Shown one piece after another: positions 61,401 through 64,000 of a DNA stretch of 64,000 nucleotides. Origin of the DNA: Callorhinus ursinus (taxonomy: Eukaryota > Chordata > Mammalia > Carnivora > Otariidae); the NCBI RefSeq assembly GCF_003265705.1, contig NW_020312968.1, positions 7,483,122 to 7,547,121 of the forward strand. Reading direction: 5' to 3'. The notes under the pieces were generated by a model. It ran no database searches and was not told the DNA's origin. It saw only the letters and a list, made by a program, of their open reading frames with translations. Numbering within the stretch: position 1 is the first letter of the stretch; each line of letters starts with the position of its first letter. The position numbers were made by a program, and so were the translations under genes.

Positions 61401-64000
61401 CCTGCTTGCTCTGTGCCAGGCACTGTCCTAAAGGGGTGGGATTAATTAGGATGTTTAATGCCCCTGAGTATCCGATGAGGAGGGTTATGTTATTGCTTCA
61501 ACTTCTAGGTGAACAGACTGACGGAGAGTCAGGTCAAGTCACTTGCCCAAGGTCACGCAGGGTCACGCAGGGTCACGTAGCCAGTAATCGGCAAAGCCAA
61601 GATTTGAACTGGGTGCCTTCACTGTGGAGTCTGTGCTTTTAGCTACTGGGAAGTGAAATGGCTTTCTGTGGTCTTGGAGAGTAAACATTATTGGAACCTT
61701 CTGCATTTCCTAAAACTTGAATCCTGAGAGAACTTATCTCTTGTTACATGAGGTGGTAAATCAAGTGTTCTTTTATTCTCTTTTCTTTTCTAGATTTGCA
61801 GATAATGGAATAGGACTGACCTTTGCCAGGTTTGTAGTCACTTTAAAAATACTTCCTTGATTATTTTAAAGCTGTAAGGTATCATAGCCTGGGTTTTTTG
61901 TTTTTGTTTTTGTTTGATCAGACGTAGGAATGTTATATCATTATGTTAGCATTAAAAAAAACCAAAACAGCACCCACTTCCTGATACCACTAGAGGGCCA
62001 AAAATACATTTTTCTTAATTGAATTCGTACCAAAGTTGGAGGTTAATATAGCTGGAATTCCGTAGAAAAAATTCCGTAGAAAGGTAGGTCTGTCAAATTT
62101 TTTGTTTAGACAAAAACACTTGAGGGATGCCTGGGTGACTCAGTCGGTTGAGCATCTGCCTTCAGCTCAGGTCATGATCCCGGCGTCCTGGGATCGAGCC
62201 CTGAGTCGGGCTCCCTGCTCAGTGGGGACCCTGCTTTCCCTCTGCCTCTGCCACTCCCCCTGCTTGTGCTCTCTCTCTCTCTCTATCTCTGATAAATAAA
62301 TAAATAAAATCTTTTTTACAATTTTTAATTGTTATGTTAATCACCATGCATTACATCATGAGTTTTGGATGTAGTGTTCCATGATTCATTGTTTGTGCAT
62401 AACACCCAGTGCTCCACGCAGAACGTGCCCTCTTTAATACCCATCACCAGGCTAACCCATCCCCCCACCCCCCTCCCCTCTAGAACCCTCAGTTTGTTTT
62501 TCAGAGTCCATCGTCTCTCATGGTTCATCTCCCCCTGCGACTTAGTCCTCTTCATTCTTCCCCTCCTGCTATCTTCTTCTTTTTCTTTTTTCTTAACATA
62601 TGGTGCATTATTTGTTTCAGAAGTACAGATCTGTGATTCAACAGTCTTGCACAATTCACAGCACTCACCATAGCACATACCCTCCCCAATGTCTATCACC
62701 CAGCCACCCCATCCCTCCCACCCCCGACCACTCCAGTAACACTCAGTTTGTTTCTTGAGATTAAGAATTCCTCATATCAGTGAGGTCATATGATACATGT
62801 CTTTCTCTGATTGACTTATTTCACTCAGCATAACACCCTCCAGTTCCATCCATGTCATTGCAAATGGCAAGATCTCATTCCTTTTGATGGCTGCATAATA
62901 TTCCATTGTGTATATATACCACTTCTTCTTTATCCATCCATCTGTCGATGGGCATCTTGGCTCTTTCCACAGTTTGGCTATTGTGGACATTGCTGCTATA
63001 AACATTGGGGTGCACGTACCCCTTCGGATCCCTACATTTGTATCTTTGTGGTAAATACCCAGTAGTGCAATTGCTGGATCGTATGGTAGCTCTATTTTCA
63101 ACTGTTTGAGGAACCTCCATACTGTTTTCCAGAGTGGTTGCACCAGCTTGCATTCCCACCAACAGTGTAGGAGGGTTCCCCTTTCTCCACATCCCCGCTG
63201 ACATCTGTCGTTTCCTGACTTGTTAATTTTAGCCATTCTGACGGGTGTGAGGTGGTATCTCATGGAGGTTTTGATTTGGATTTCCCTGATGCCAAGCGAT
63301 GTTGAGCACTTTTTCATGTACCTGTTGGCCATTTGGATGTCTTCTTTGGAAAAATGTCTGTTCATGTCTTCTGCCCATTTCTTGATTGGATTATTTGTTC
63401 TTTGGGTGTTGAGTTTGATAAGTTCTTTATAGATTTTGGATACTAGCCCTTTATCTGATATGTCATTTGCAAATATTTTCTCCCATTCTGTTGGTGGTCT
63501 TTTGGTTTTGTGGACTGTTTCTTTTGCTGTGCAAAAGCTTTTTATCTTGATGAAATCCCAATAGTTCATTTTTGCCCTGGCTTCCCTTGCCTTTGGCGAT
63601 GTTTCTAGGAGGAAGTTGCTGCGGCTGAGGTCGAAGAGGTTGCTGCCTGTGTTCTCCTTTAGGATTTTGATGGACTTCTGTCTCACGTTTAGGTCTTTCA
63701 ACCATTTGGAGTCTATTTTTGTGTGTGGTGTAAGGAAATGGTCCAGTTTCATTCTTCTGCCTGTGGCTGTCCAATTTTCCCAGCACCATTTGTTGAAGAG
63801 ACTGTCGTTTTTTCCATTGGAATTCTTTCCTGCTTTGTCAAGGATGAGTTGACCGTAGAGTTGAGGGTCCATTTCTGGGCTCTCGATTCTGTTCCATAGA
63901 TCTGTGTGTCTGTTTTTGTGCCAGTACCATACTGTCTTGATGATGACAGCTTTGTAATAGAGCTGGAAGTCCAGAATTGTGATGCCGCCAGCTTTGCTTT
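29253..64000 (+). CDS. CEMIP2: CEMIP2 (TMEM2), cell-surface hyaluronidase family protein; 13 coding exons, 3' part outside window
   Basis: CEMIP2 is a type II plasma-membrane protein that degrades high-molecular-weight hyaluronan outside the cell; the extent of this activity is debated for some species. The joined exons give 811 codons plus 2 nt, all in frame, against about 1,383 residues for the family, so roughly 570 residues lie downstream. Order: cytosolic region with a proline run (36-41), one membrane segment (about 83-103), G8 domain (about 121-245), GG-type domain (about 255-410), then beta-helix repeats, the first near 669-691. Arg265, Asp273 and Asp286, whose substitution is reported to abolish activity, are present. 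Extracellular sequons include NIT at 171, NES at 292 and 362, and NFT at 525. Start: ATG 29265 with TGA in frame directly upstream. The closest alternative, the secreted paralogue CEMIP, lacks the N-terminal membrane anchor. Confidence 0.97.
29265..29595 (+). CDS. CEMIP2: CEMIP2 exon 2 (coding 1): residues 1-110
   Basis: The exon starts at 29253 after TTCTTTTCGCAG and has only 12 nt of 5' UTR. Its first codon in the ATG frame is TGA, which rules out N-terminal extension. It encodes the cytosolic tail ([13 protein letters not shown] start, PPPPP run, [16 protein letters not shown]) and the 21-residue hydrophobic anchor. The basic stretch just before the anchor fits a type II (N-in) orientation. 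Donor GATG|GTAAGT; leaves phase 1. Confidence 0.97.
29997..30116 (+). repeat. Short tRNA-like CAN-SINE relative
   Basis: GGGGCACCTGGCTGGCTTAG, GAGTTTGAGCCCCATATTGG and an A/T tail. AAAATTACTGAATGTA / AAAATTACTAAATGTA form the duplication. Confidence 0.82.
31276..31457 (-). repeat. CAN-SINE with exact 16-bp TSD
   Basis: TTTAAAGATTTATTTATTTA tail to CCACCCAGACATCCC. CTCATTAAGTGTACTT is identical at 31260-31275 and 31458-31473. Part of the body is shortened (GCAGGGAAGGACC). Confidence 0.94.
31560..31732 (+). repeat. CAN-SINE, diverged tail
   Basis: GGGGCACTTGGGTGGCTCAG head; the tail is AAAAAAACAAAACAAAACAAC instead of AATAAATAAA, pointing to a different subfamily. AAACAAGAGGAATT / AAACCAAGAGAAATT flank it. 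Confidence 0.88.
32461..32670 (-). repeat. CAN-SINE
   Basis: T run, a GAGACAGAGACAGAG tract with a GGTGGGGGGCAGG insertion, and the head CCACCCAGGCGCCCC. CATGCTCCTTTCTTT / CATGCTCCTCTTATT flank it. Confidence 0.9.
32690..32960 (+). repeat. L2 fragment
   Basis: Text around TGTAAGCTCTGCAGGCTGTG, TATCTAGTACAAAGTGAGC and CCGTAAATACTTGG follows the L2 3' end. Confidence 0.5.
33135..33230 (+). repeat. Possible MIR scrap
   Basis: 'GTAGTTTCCTCATCTCTGAA' preceded by CTTGCTGAGTAATCTTGG resembles the MIR core. Confidence 0.4.
33796..33936 (+). CDS. CEMIP2: CEMIP2 exon 3: residues 111-158
   Basis: Acceptor TTTTTATAG|AGAATTGCCC, donor GGAG|GTGAGG; 141 nt, phase 1 to phase 1, so it could be skipped without a frame change. 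It encodes the start of the G8 domain ([17 protein letters not shown], then [17 protein letters not shown]). A second AG directly follows the acceptor; only the first preserves the frame. Confidence 0.96.
33937..34748 (+). other. CEMIP2: CEMIP2 intron 3
   Basis: 812 nt, GTGAGG to CCTTGCAG. A SINE fills about a quarter of it; the rest (34,000-34,361) shows nothing recognisable. Confidence 0.92.
34362..34570 (-). repeat. CAN-SINE with internal (GA)n
   Basis: Short tail, then an expanded GA run (about 34396-34424), body and CCACCCAGGCGCCCT head. CTACATTTACTGTTT / CTACCTTTACTATTT flank it. Confidence 0.92.
34749..35310 (+). CDS. CEMIP2: CEMIP2 exon 4: residues 158-345, G8 domain and active-site residues
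   Basis: The largest exon seen (562 nt). Acceptor TTGCAG|GATTGC, donor ACAG|GTGGGC; enters phase 1 and leaves phase 2. It covers the rest of G8 ([15 protein letters not shown] to [16 protein letters not shown]) and the start of the GG-type domain. [10 protein letters not shown] places Arg265, IIDQD places Asp273 and RFDTHEY places Asp286, the three positions reported as essential for hyaluronidase activity. The open frame continues past 35310 into the intron to about 35440; that extension is not coding. Confidence 0.97.
36530..37125 (-). repeat. Old L1 fragment
   Basis: 'CAGAAGCCCCCTGGCTGTG', 'GATAACCACTCACCGG', 'TTTGCCTGTTTTTGGACTT' and 'AGACCTAGGAGTGGAAAC' occur in the order of an old L1 3' region read in reverse. 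Confidence 0.6.
37684..37744. repeat. Compound (CA)n-(CGCACA)n-(TA)n microsatellite
   Basis: About nine CA units, then five CGCACA hexamers, then a TA run. The hexamer block is a point expansion inside the CA repeat; the CG steps favour Z-DNA. Confidence 0.93.
38022..38512. repeat. Cluster of three MER5-type hAT MITEs
   Basis: CAGTGGTTCTCAGC at 38033, CAGGGGTTCTCAGTG near 38177 and CAGTGGTTCTCGAG near 38331 each begin an element. The middle one ends GTGTGAGAACCACT near 38322. The first and third are less complete. Confidence 0.65.
38544..39097 (-). mobile_element. 5'-truncated L1 3' end with exact TSD
   Basis: Read on the minus strand: the last part of ORF2 (decayed), the 3' UTR and an A-rich tail. 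ATACTCATTTTA is identical at 38532-38543 and 39098-39109, so the 554-bp insertion is complete at both ends. Truncation is the usual outcome of L1 insertion. Confidence 0.85.
39442..39611 (+). CDS. CEMIP2: CEMIP2 exon 5: residues 345-402
   Basis: Acceptor CCCTTCTAG|GCAAGC, donor GAAG|GTAAGC; 170 nt, phase 2 to phase 1. It encodes the end of the first GG-type domain ([19 protein letters not shown] to [12 protein letters not shown]), with sequons at 362 and 370. The [10 protein letters not shown] block is characteristic of ILEI/FAM3-like folds. Confidence 0.97.
40590..40810 (+). repeat. MIR
   Basis: CAGCTCTTTCACTTACTGTG, CTCAGTTTCCTCATCTG, AAAAATGGGCACGATGAG and the 3' end appear in order. A SINE inserted just at its end. 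Confidence 0.75.
40813..41024 (-). repeat. CAN-SINE with small internal duplication
   Basis: T run and AAGGTTTTATTTATTTC tail to CCATCCAGGCGCCCC head. CCAGGACTCCA is repeated around 40945-40970. GTGTTAGCTAATTTT / GTGTTAGCTATTTTA flank it. Confidence 0.92.
41133..41322 (+). repeat. CAN-SINE with exact 14-bp TSD
   Basis: GGGGAGCCTGGGTGGCTCAG to CATAAAATCTTAAAAAAAA. AAAATAAACAGGTA at 41119-41132 and 41323-41336. Confidence 0.93.
42199..42393 (-). repeat. CAN-SINE
   Basis: TTTTTAAAGATTTTATTTATT tail, GAGAGAGAGAATGAGAG tract, CCACCCAGGCGCCCC head. TAGAGTCATTATTATTA / TAGAGTCATTACTATTA form the duplication. Confidence 0.93.
43412..43510 (+). repeat. Short tRNA-like CAN-SINE relative
   Basis: GGGGTGCCCAGCTGGCTCAG, GTGAGTTCGAGCCCCACGTT, poly-A end. 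TTGCCTGATCTT / CTGCCTGACCTT flank it. Confidence 0.78.
44097..44285 (+). CDS. CEMIP2: CEMIP2 exon 6: residues 402-465
   Basis: Acceptor TTGGTTTAG|GTGTTT, donor AAAG|GTATGG; 189 nt, phase 1 to phase 1. It encodes [20 protein letters not shown] and [20 protein letters not shown], the W-x-P-G-D-x-I-V-V-A-S/T-T-D block typical of the CEMIP family, then [12 protein letters not shown]. Confidence 0.97.
44286..45940 (+). other. CEMIP2: CEMIP2 intron 6
   Basis: 1,655 nt, GTATGG to TGTCAACCAG. No recognised transposon. The acceptor tract contains purines (CATGTCAACCAG), with the T-rich run further upstream near 45,898-45,925. Confidence 0.92.
44894..44927. repeat. 17-bp exact tandem duplication
   Basis: GAGCCACGTAATAGGCG occurs twice, back to back, in intron 6. 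It is identical in both copies, so it is recent. Confidence 0.95.
45941..46110 (+). CDS. CEMIP2: CEMIP2 exon 7: residues 465-521
   Basis: Acceptor CAACCAG|AAACCC, donor CATG|GTAGGC; 170 nt, phase 1 to phase 0. It encodes [36 protein letters not shown] and [14 protein letters not shown]. The EVGILTRN motif is family-typical. Confidence 0.97.
46173..46361 (-). repeat. CAN-SINE
   Basis: A/T-rich tail, GAATGAGCAGGGCAGGGAG tract and decayed head GAGCCATCTAGGAGCCCC. AACTTTCAAGGTTT / AACTTTCAAGTTTT flank it. Confidence 0.88.
46889..47088 (-). repeat. CAN-SINE
   Basis: T run, AAGATTTTATTTATCTATTT, GACAGAGAGGGACACAGCG and CCACCCAGGTGCCCC. CACAGAGA / CACGGAGA flank it. Confidence 0.92.
47362..47467 (+). 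repeat. Short tRNA-like CAN-SINE relative with exact 13-bp TSD
   Basis: GGGGTGTCTGGCTGGCTCAT and GTGAGTTTGAGTCCCATGTT. AGAAGCATTTGCT is identical at 47349-47361 and 47468-47480. Confidence 0.88.
47613..47813 (+). repeat. CAN-SINE beside the exon 8 acceptor, exact 17-bp TSD
   Basis: GGGGCGCCTGGGTGGCTCAG to AAATAAGTAAAATCTTTAAAT. CCAAAGTGTATCGGTTT is identical at 47596-47612 and 47814-47830. The right copy ends 24 nt before the exon 8 acceptor, so the insertion split the normal branch-point zone and duplicated part of it. Confidence 0.95.
47855..48064 (+). CDS. CEMIP2: CEMIP2 exon 8: residues 522-591
   Basis: Acceptor TTGTCCTACAG|ATAAAG, donor GCTG|GTACGT; 210 nt (70 codons), phase 0 to 0, skippable in frame. 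It encodes [38 protein letters not shown] and [17 protein letters not shown], the histidine-rich core of the beta-helix. NFT at 525 is a sequon. Confidence 0.97.
48065..48359 (+). other. CEMIP2: CEMIP2 intron 8
   Basis: The shortest intron (295 nt), GTACGT to GTTTTTGCAG. Free of recognised repeats. Confidence 0.95.
48360..48565 (+). CDS. CEMIP2: CEMIP2 exon 9: residues 592-660
   Basis: Acceptor GTTTTTGCAG|ATTAAA, donor GCAT|GTGAGT; 206 nt, phase 0 to 2. It encodes [40 protein letters not shown] and [21 protein letters not shown] is a sequon. Two overlapping + frames and one minus frame here are shadows. Confidence 0.97.
48566..48917 (+). other. CEMIP2: CEMIP2 intron 9
   Basis: 352 nt, GTGAGT to GCCTTGCAG. 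A CAN-SINE supplies about 196 nt, and with its duplication about 211 nt is new, so the ancestral intron was near 141 nt. Confidence 0.95.
48618..48813 (-). repeat. CAN-SINE in intron 9
   Basis: T run and AAGATTTTATTTATTTATT tail, a GGGGGGGGAGGG block and CCACCCGGGTGCCC head. AAGGCCTTTCACTTT (48606-48620) and AAGGCCTTTAACTTT (48814-48828) flank it. Confidence 0.93.
48918..48987 (+). CDS. CEMIP2: CEMIP2 exon 10: residues 660-683
   Basis: Acceptor CCTTGCAG|GGCTGT, donor GCAG|GTAAGT; 70 nt, phase 2 to 0. It encodes [20 protein letters not shown] and the first half of a parallel beta-helix repeat (about 669-691). The upstream tract AAAAAAATGCCTTGCAG is purine-rich, a weak polypyrimidine tract. 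Confidence 0.97.
48988..51934 (+). other. CEMIP2: CEMIP2 intron 10
   Basis: 2.9 kb, GTAAGT to TTTTAATGACAG. One SINE at 49947 and a possible L2 end near 51,030-51,105. 48,988-49,930, 50,143-51,030 and 51,106-51,934 hold nothing recognised. Confidence 0.93.
49947..50126 (-). repeat. CAN-SINE with exact 16-bp TSD
   Basis: TCCCTAGATTTTATTTATTT tail, GAGAGACAGAGAGCAC and head CACCCAGGCGCCC. AAAACATAAAATTCTT at 49931-49946 and 50127-50142. Confidence 0.93.
51935..52063 (+). CDS. CEMIP2: CEMIP2 exon 11: residues 684-726
   Basis: Acceptor TTAATGACAG|GATGCT, donor TAAG|GTAGGT; 129 nt (43 codons), phase 0 to 0. It encodes [20 protein letters not shown] and [20 protein letters not shown], completing the first beta-helix repeat and starting the next. 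Confidence 0.97.
52655..52835 (-). repeat. CAN-SINE with exact 19-bp TSD
   Basis: T run, AAAGATTTTATTTATTTATTC, GAGAGACAGAGAGAG and CCACCCAGGCGCCC. AAGGCACTTTGATATTTTC at 52636-52654 and 52836-52854. Confidence 0.95.
53505..54590 (+). repeat. L2, interrupted by an L1 fragment
   Basis: The 3' portion (54,060-54,590) ends GTAGGCACTAAATAAATATT, TGTTGAATGA, the L2 terminus. The earlier part (53,505-53,780, 53,944-54,060) reads like the continuing L2 body but is less certain. Confidence 0.55.
53781..53943 (-). mobile_element. Short 5'-truncated L1 with TSD
   Basis: 163 bp of L1 3' UTR with an A-rich tail on the minus strand. TTTTTGTCCCTTTCT (before) and TTTTTGTCCCCTTCT (from 53944) form the duplication. 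Confidence 0.78.
54770..54858 (+). CDS. CEMIP2: CEMIP2 exon 12: residues 727-756
   Basis: Acceptor TATTTTCCAG|GCTGGC, donor GCAAG|GTAGGG; 89 nt, phase 0 to 2. It encodes [20 protein letters not shown] and [12 protein letters not shown] is a sequon. Confidence 0.97.
54987..55172 (-). repeat. CAN-SINE
   Basis: TTAAAAAGGTTTTATTTATTT tail, GAGAGAGAGCACAGG and CCACCCAGGTGCCCC head. CACTAACACTTTTA / TGTTAACACATTTA flank it. Confidence 0.9.
57202..57401 (+). repeat. CAN-SINE with exact 15-bp TSD
   Basis: GGGGCGCCTGAGTGGCTCAG to AATAAATAAAATCTTAAAAA. AAGAATTTCAGAAAA at 57187-57201 and 57402-57416. Confidence 0.94.
57993..58236 (-). repeat. CAN-SINE with internal duplication
   Basis: Long A/T tail, CAGAGAGAGAGACAGAGCAC, duplicated GGGAGAGGCAGAGGCAGA (58085-58125) and CCACCCAGGCGTCCC head. 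TCCTTTATCATTTTA flanks both ends. Confidence 0.9.
58402..58598 (+). repeat. CAN-SINE
   Basis: GGGGCGCCTGGGTGGCTCAG, poly-A end. AGAATTTATTTATTTTGCAT and AGAATTTGTTTGTCTTGCGT form the roughly 20-bp, partly diverged duplication. Confidence 0.92.
58670..59110 (+). repeat. L2 split by a SINE
   Basis: 58670-58783 and 58973-59110 continue one another (AATAAAGAATCACATCCTTG, TTTTTACTCTCCAGCC, AGGATCTTTGCACTTGCTGT). Confidence 0.55.
58784..58972 (-). repeat. CAN-SINE
   Basis: TTAAAGGTTTTATTTATTTG, GAGAGAGAGCACAAGC and CCACCCAGGCGCCCC. TGCCCCATGCTTTTT / TGCCCGATGCTTTTT flank it. Confidence 0.92.
59168..59361 (+). repeat. CAN-SINE with exact 14-bp TSD
   Basis: GGGACGCCTGGGTGGCGCAG to AAACAAAATCTTAAAAAAAA. 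GAAAATCTCAAACT at 59154-59167 and 59362-59375. Confidence 0.93.
59777..59980 (-). repeat. CAN-SINE
   Basis: TTTTAAAGATTTTATTTATTT tail, GAGAGAGAGAATGAGAG, CCACCCAGGCGCCCC. TCAGTATGTTTTTT / TCAGTATGTTTATA flank it. Confidence 0.93.
60364..60495 (+). CDS. CEMIP2: CEMIP2 exon 13: residues 756-800
   Basis: Acceptor T-run then AACCCCAAG|GTTTAG, donor CAGC|GTAGGT; 132 nt, phase 2 to 2, skippable in frame. It encodes [37 protein letters not shown] and IVVQNSA. A second AG six bases into the exon (60368-60369) would remove two codons in frame if used. Confidence 0.95.
60651..60758 (-). repeat. Short tRNA-like CAN-SINE relative
   Basis: AAGTTTATTTTTAATAATC, CTCTACAGTCAACGTGGGGC, GAGCCAGCCAGGTGCCCC. 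TCTGGAATTCTATTA / CTGGAATCATATTA flank it. Confidence 0.75.
61370..61642 (-). repeat. MIR with 3x10-bp tandem
   Basis: 'CTGTGCCAGGCACTGTCCTA', AACTTCTAGGTGAACAG and CACTTGCCCAAGGTCACGCAG are the reverse-strand MIR order. GGTCACGCAG is tandemly repeated at 61551-61560 and 61561-61570, with GGTCACGTAG at 61571-61580. Confidence 0.78.
61794..61829 (+). CDS. CEMIP2: CEMIP2 exon 14: residues 800-812 (36-nt micro-exon)
   Basis: Acceptor TTTCTTTTCTAG|ATTTGC, donor GCCAG|GTTTGT; 36 nt, phase 2 to 2. It encodes [11 protein letters not shown], which completes a beta-helix repeat begun in exon 13. The donor is weak at +3 and +4 (GTTTGT). The next exon is beyond the window. Confidence 0.93.
62123..62311 (+). 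repeat. CAN-SINE abutting an L1
   Basis: AGGGATGCCTGGGTGACTCAG to ATAAATAAATAAAATCTT. The T-rich end of the antisense L1 follows with no spacer, so the L1 probably entered the SINE's A-rich tail. Confidence 0.92.
62312..64000 (-). mobile_element. Young L1 retrotransposon, 3' end, antisense to CEMIP2
   Basis: On the minus strand the order is ORF2 C-terminus, stop at 62,772-62,774, about 460 nt of 3' UTR and a short A-rich end near 62,312. The 5' part lies beyond 64,000. The intact open frame and low decay suggest a recent insertion compared with the other L1 pieces in the window. Full length and any target duplication cannot be seen here. Confidence 0.93.
62772..64000 (-). CDS. L1 ORF2 C-terminal region, partial
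   Basis: L1 ORF2 encodes the endonuclease and reverse transcriptase that copy the element; only its C-terminal part is here. The frame is open from the window edge to the stop, about 409 codons with no interruption; the ATG at 63,872 is internal, not the start. The Cys-rich motif CX3CX7HX4C (CQRGC through HCWWEC, near 63,180) is typical of the L1 ORF2 C-terminus, as are [17 protein letters not shown] and the final MTSLI. The endonuclease and most of the reverse transcriptase would lie beyond 64,000, so activity cannot be judged. Opposite-strand frames at 62811, 63220 and 63616 are shadows. Confidence 0.93.
   Translation of the reverse strand, partial: SKAGGITILDFQLYYKAVIIKTVWYWHKNRHTDLWNRIESPEMDPQLYGQLILDKAGKNSNGKNDSLFNKWCWENWTATGRRMKLDHFLTPHTKIDSKWLKDLNVRQKSIKILKENTGSNLFDLSRSNFLLETSPKAREARAKMNYWDFIKIKSFCTAKETVHKTKRPPTEWEKIFANDISDKGLVSKIYKELIKLNTQRTNNPIKKWAEDMNRHFSKEDIQMANRYMKKCSTSLGIREIQIKTSMRYHLTPVRMAKINKSGNDRCQRGCGERGTLLHCWWECKLVQPLWKTVWRFLKQLKIELPYDPAIALLGIYHKDTNVGIRRGTCTPMFIAAMSTIAKLWKEPRCPSTDGWIKKKWYIYTMEYYAAIKRNEILPFAMTWMELEGVMLSEISQSEKDMYHMTSLI

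Larger units (their letters stand above)
60496..61793 (+). other. CEMIP2: CEMIP2 intron 13
   Basis: 1.3 kb, GTAGGT to CTTTTCTAG. Contains one short SINE and a MIR; 60,759-61,370 holds nothing recognised. Confidence 0.93.
61830..64000 (+). other. CEMIP2: CEMIP2 intron 14 (start only)
   Basis: Begins GTTTGT and runs past the window end. It holds one SINE and a large antisense L1. 61,830-62,122 is unique-looking. Confidence 0.85.

Noticed and set aside
528..62311. CRISPR-like regularly repeated units
   Set aside because: The repeats are dispersed SINEs in both orientations with variable spacing and target duplications, in a mammalian genome.

Overview
The window is mammalian genomic DNA. The organism is most likely a non-canid caniform carnivore (bear, seal or mustelid group). 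Evidence: more than fifty tRNA-derived carnivore SINEs (CAN-SINEs) with the 'GGCGCCTGGGTGGCTCAG' head, a CT-rich tail and an AATAAATAAAATCTT end; the tail and body differ from the typical dog and cat versions as I remember them. There is no bacterial or phage content. Nothing here looks like a new multi-gene system.

The only gene I can support is CEMIP2 (TMEM2), a type II membrane protein of the CEMIP cell-surface hyaluronidase family, read on the + strand. Layout: 1 to about 10,870 is repeat-rich upstream DNA with no gene. About 10,880-12,660 is a CpG-island promoter holding GC boxes, a roughly 33-bp minisatellite, a CGG tract and non-coding exon 1, whose donor is at 12,365. Intron 1 (about 16.9 kb) is poor in young repeats in its first 6 kb. 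Thirteen coding exons follow: 29253-29595, 33796-33936, 34749-35310, 39442-39611, 44097-44285, 45941-46110, 47855-48064, 48360-48565, 48918-48987, 51935-52063, 54770-54858, 60364-60495 and 61794-61829. All have AG/GT boundaries and compatible phases, and together give an open frame of 811 codons plus 2 nt. That is about 59 percent of the roughly 1,383-residue protein; the remaining exons lie beyond position 64,000.

The encoded part holds the cytosolic N-terminus, the membrane segment, the G8 domain, the first GG-type (ILEI/FAM3-like) domain and the first parallel beta-helix repeats. Arg265, Asp273 and Asp286, reported as needed for hyaluronidase activity, are present. The reading frame shows no damage.

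The rest is transposon-derived: CAN-SINEs (many with clear target-site duplications, several nested), a young antisense L1 cut off by the window end with an open ORF2 C-terminus, older L1, L2, MIR and MER5 pieces, two Tigger-like elements (one complete with TA duplication) and an MLT1-type LTR. The points most worth a second look are the promoter minisatellite, a strong-context upstream ORF in exon 1, and two SINE insertions whose target duplications fall on the branch-point zones of exons 2 and 8. Repeat family names come from recognition by eye, not a database search.
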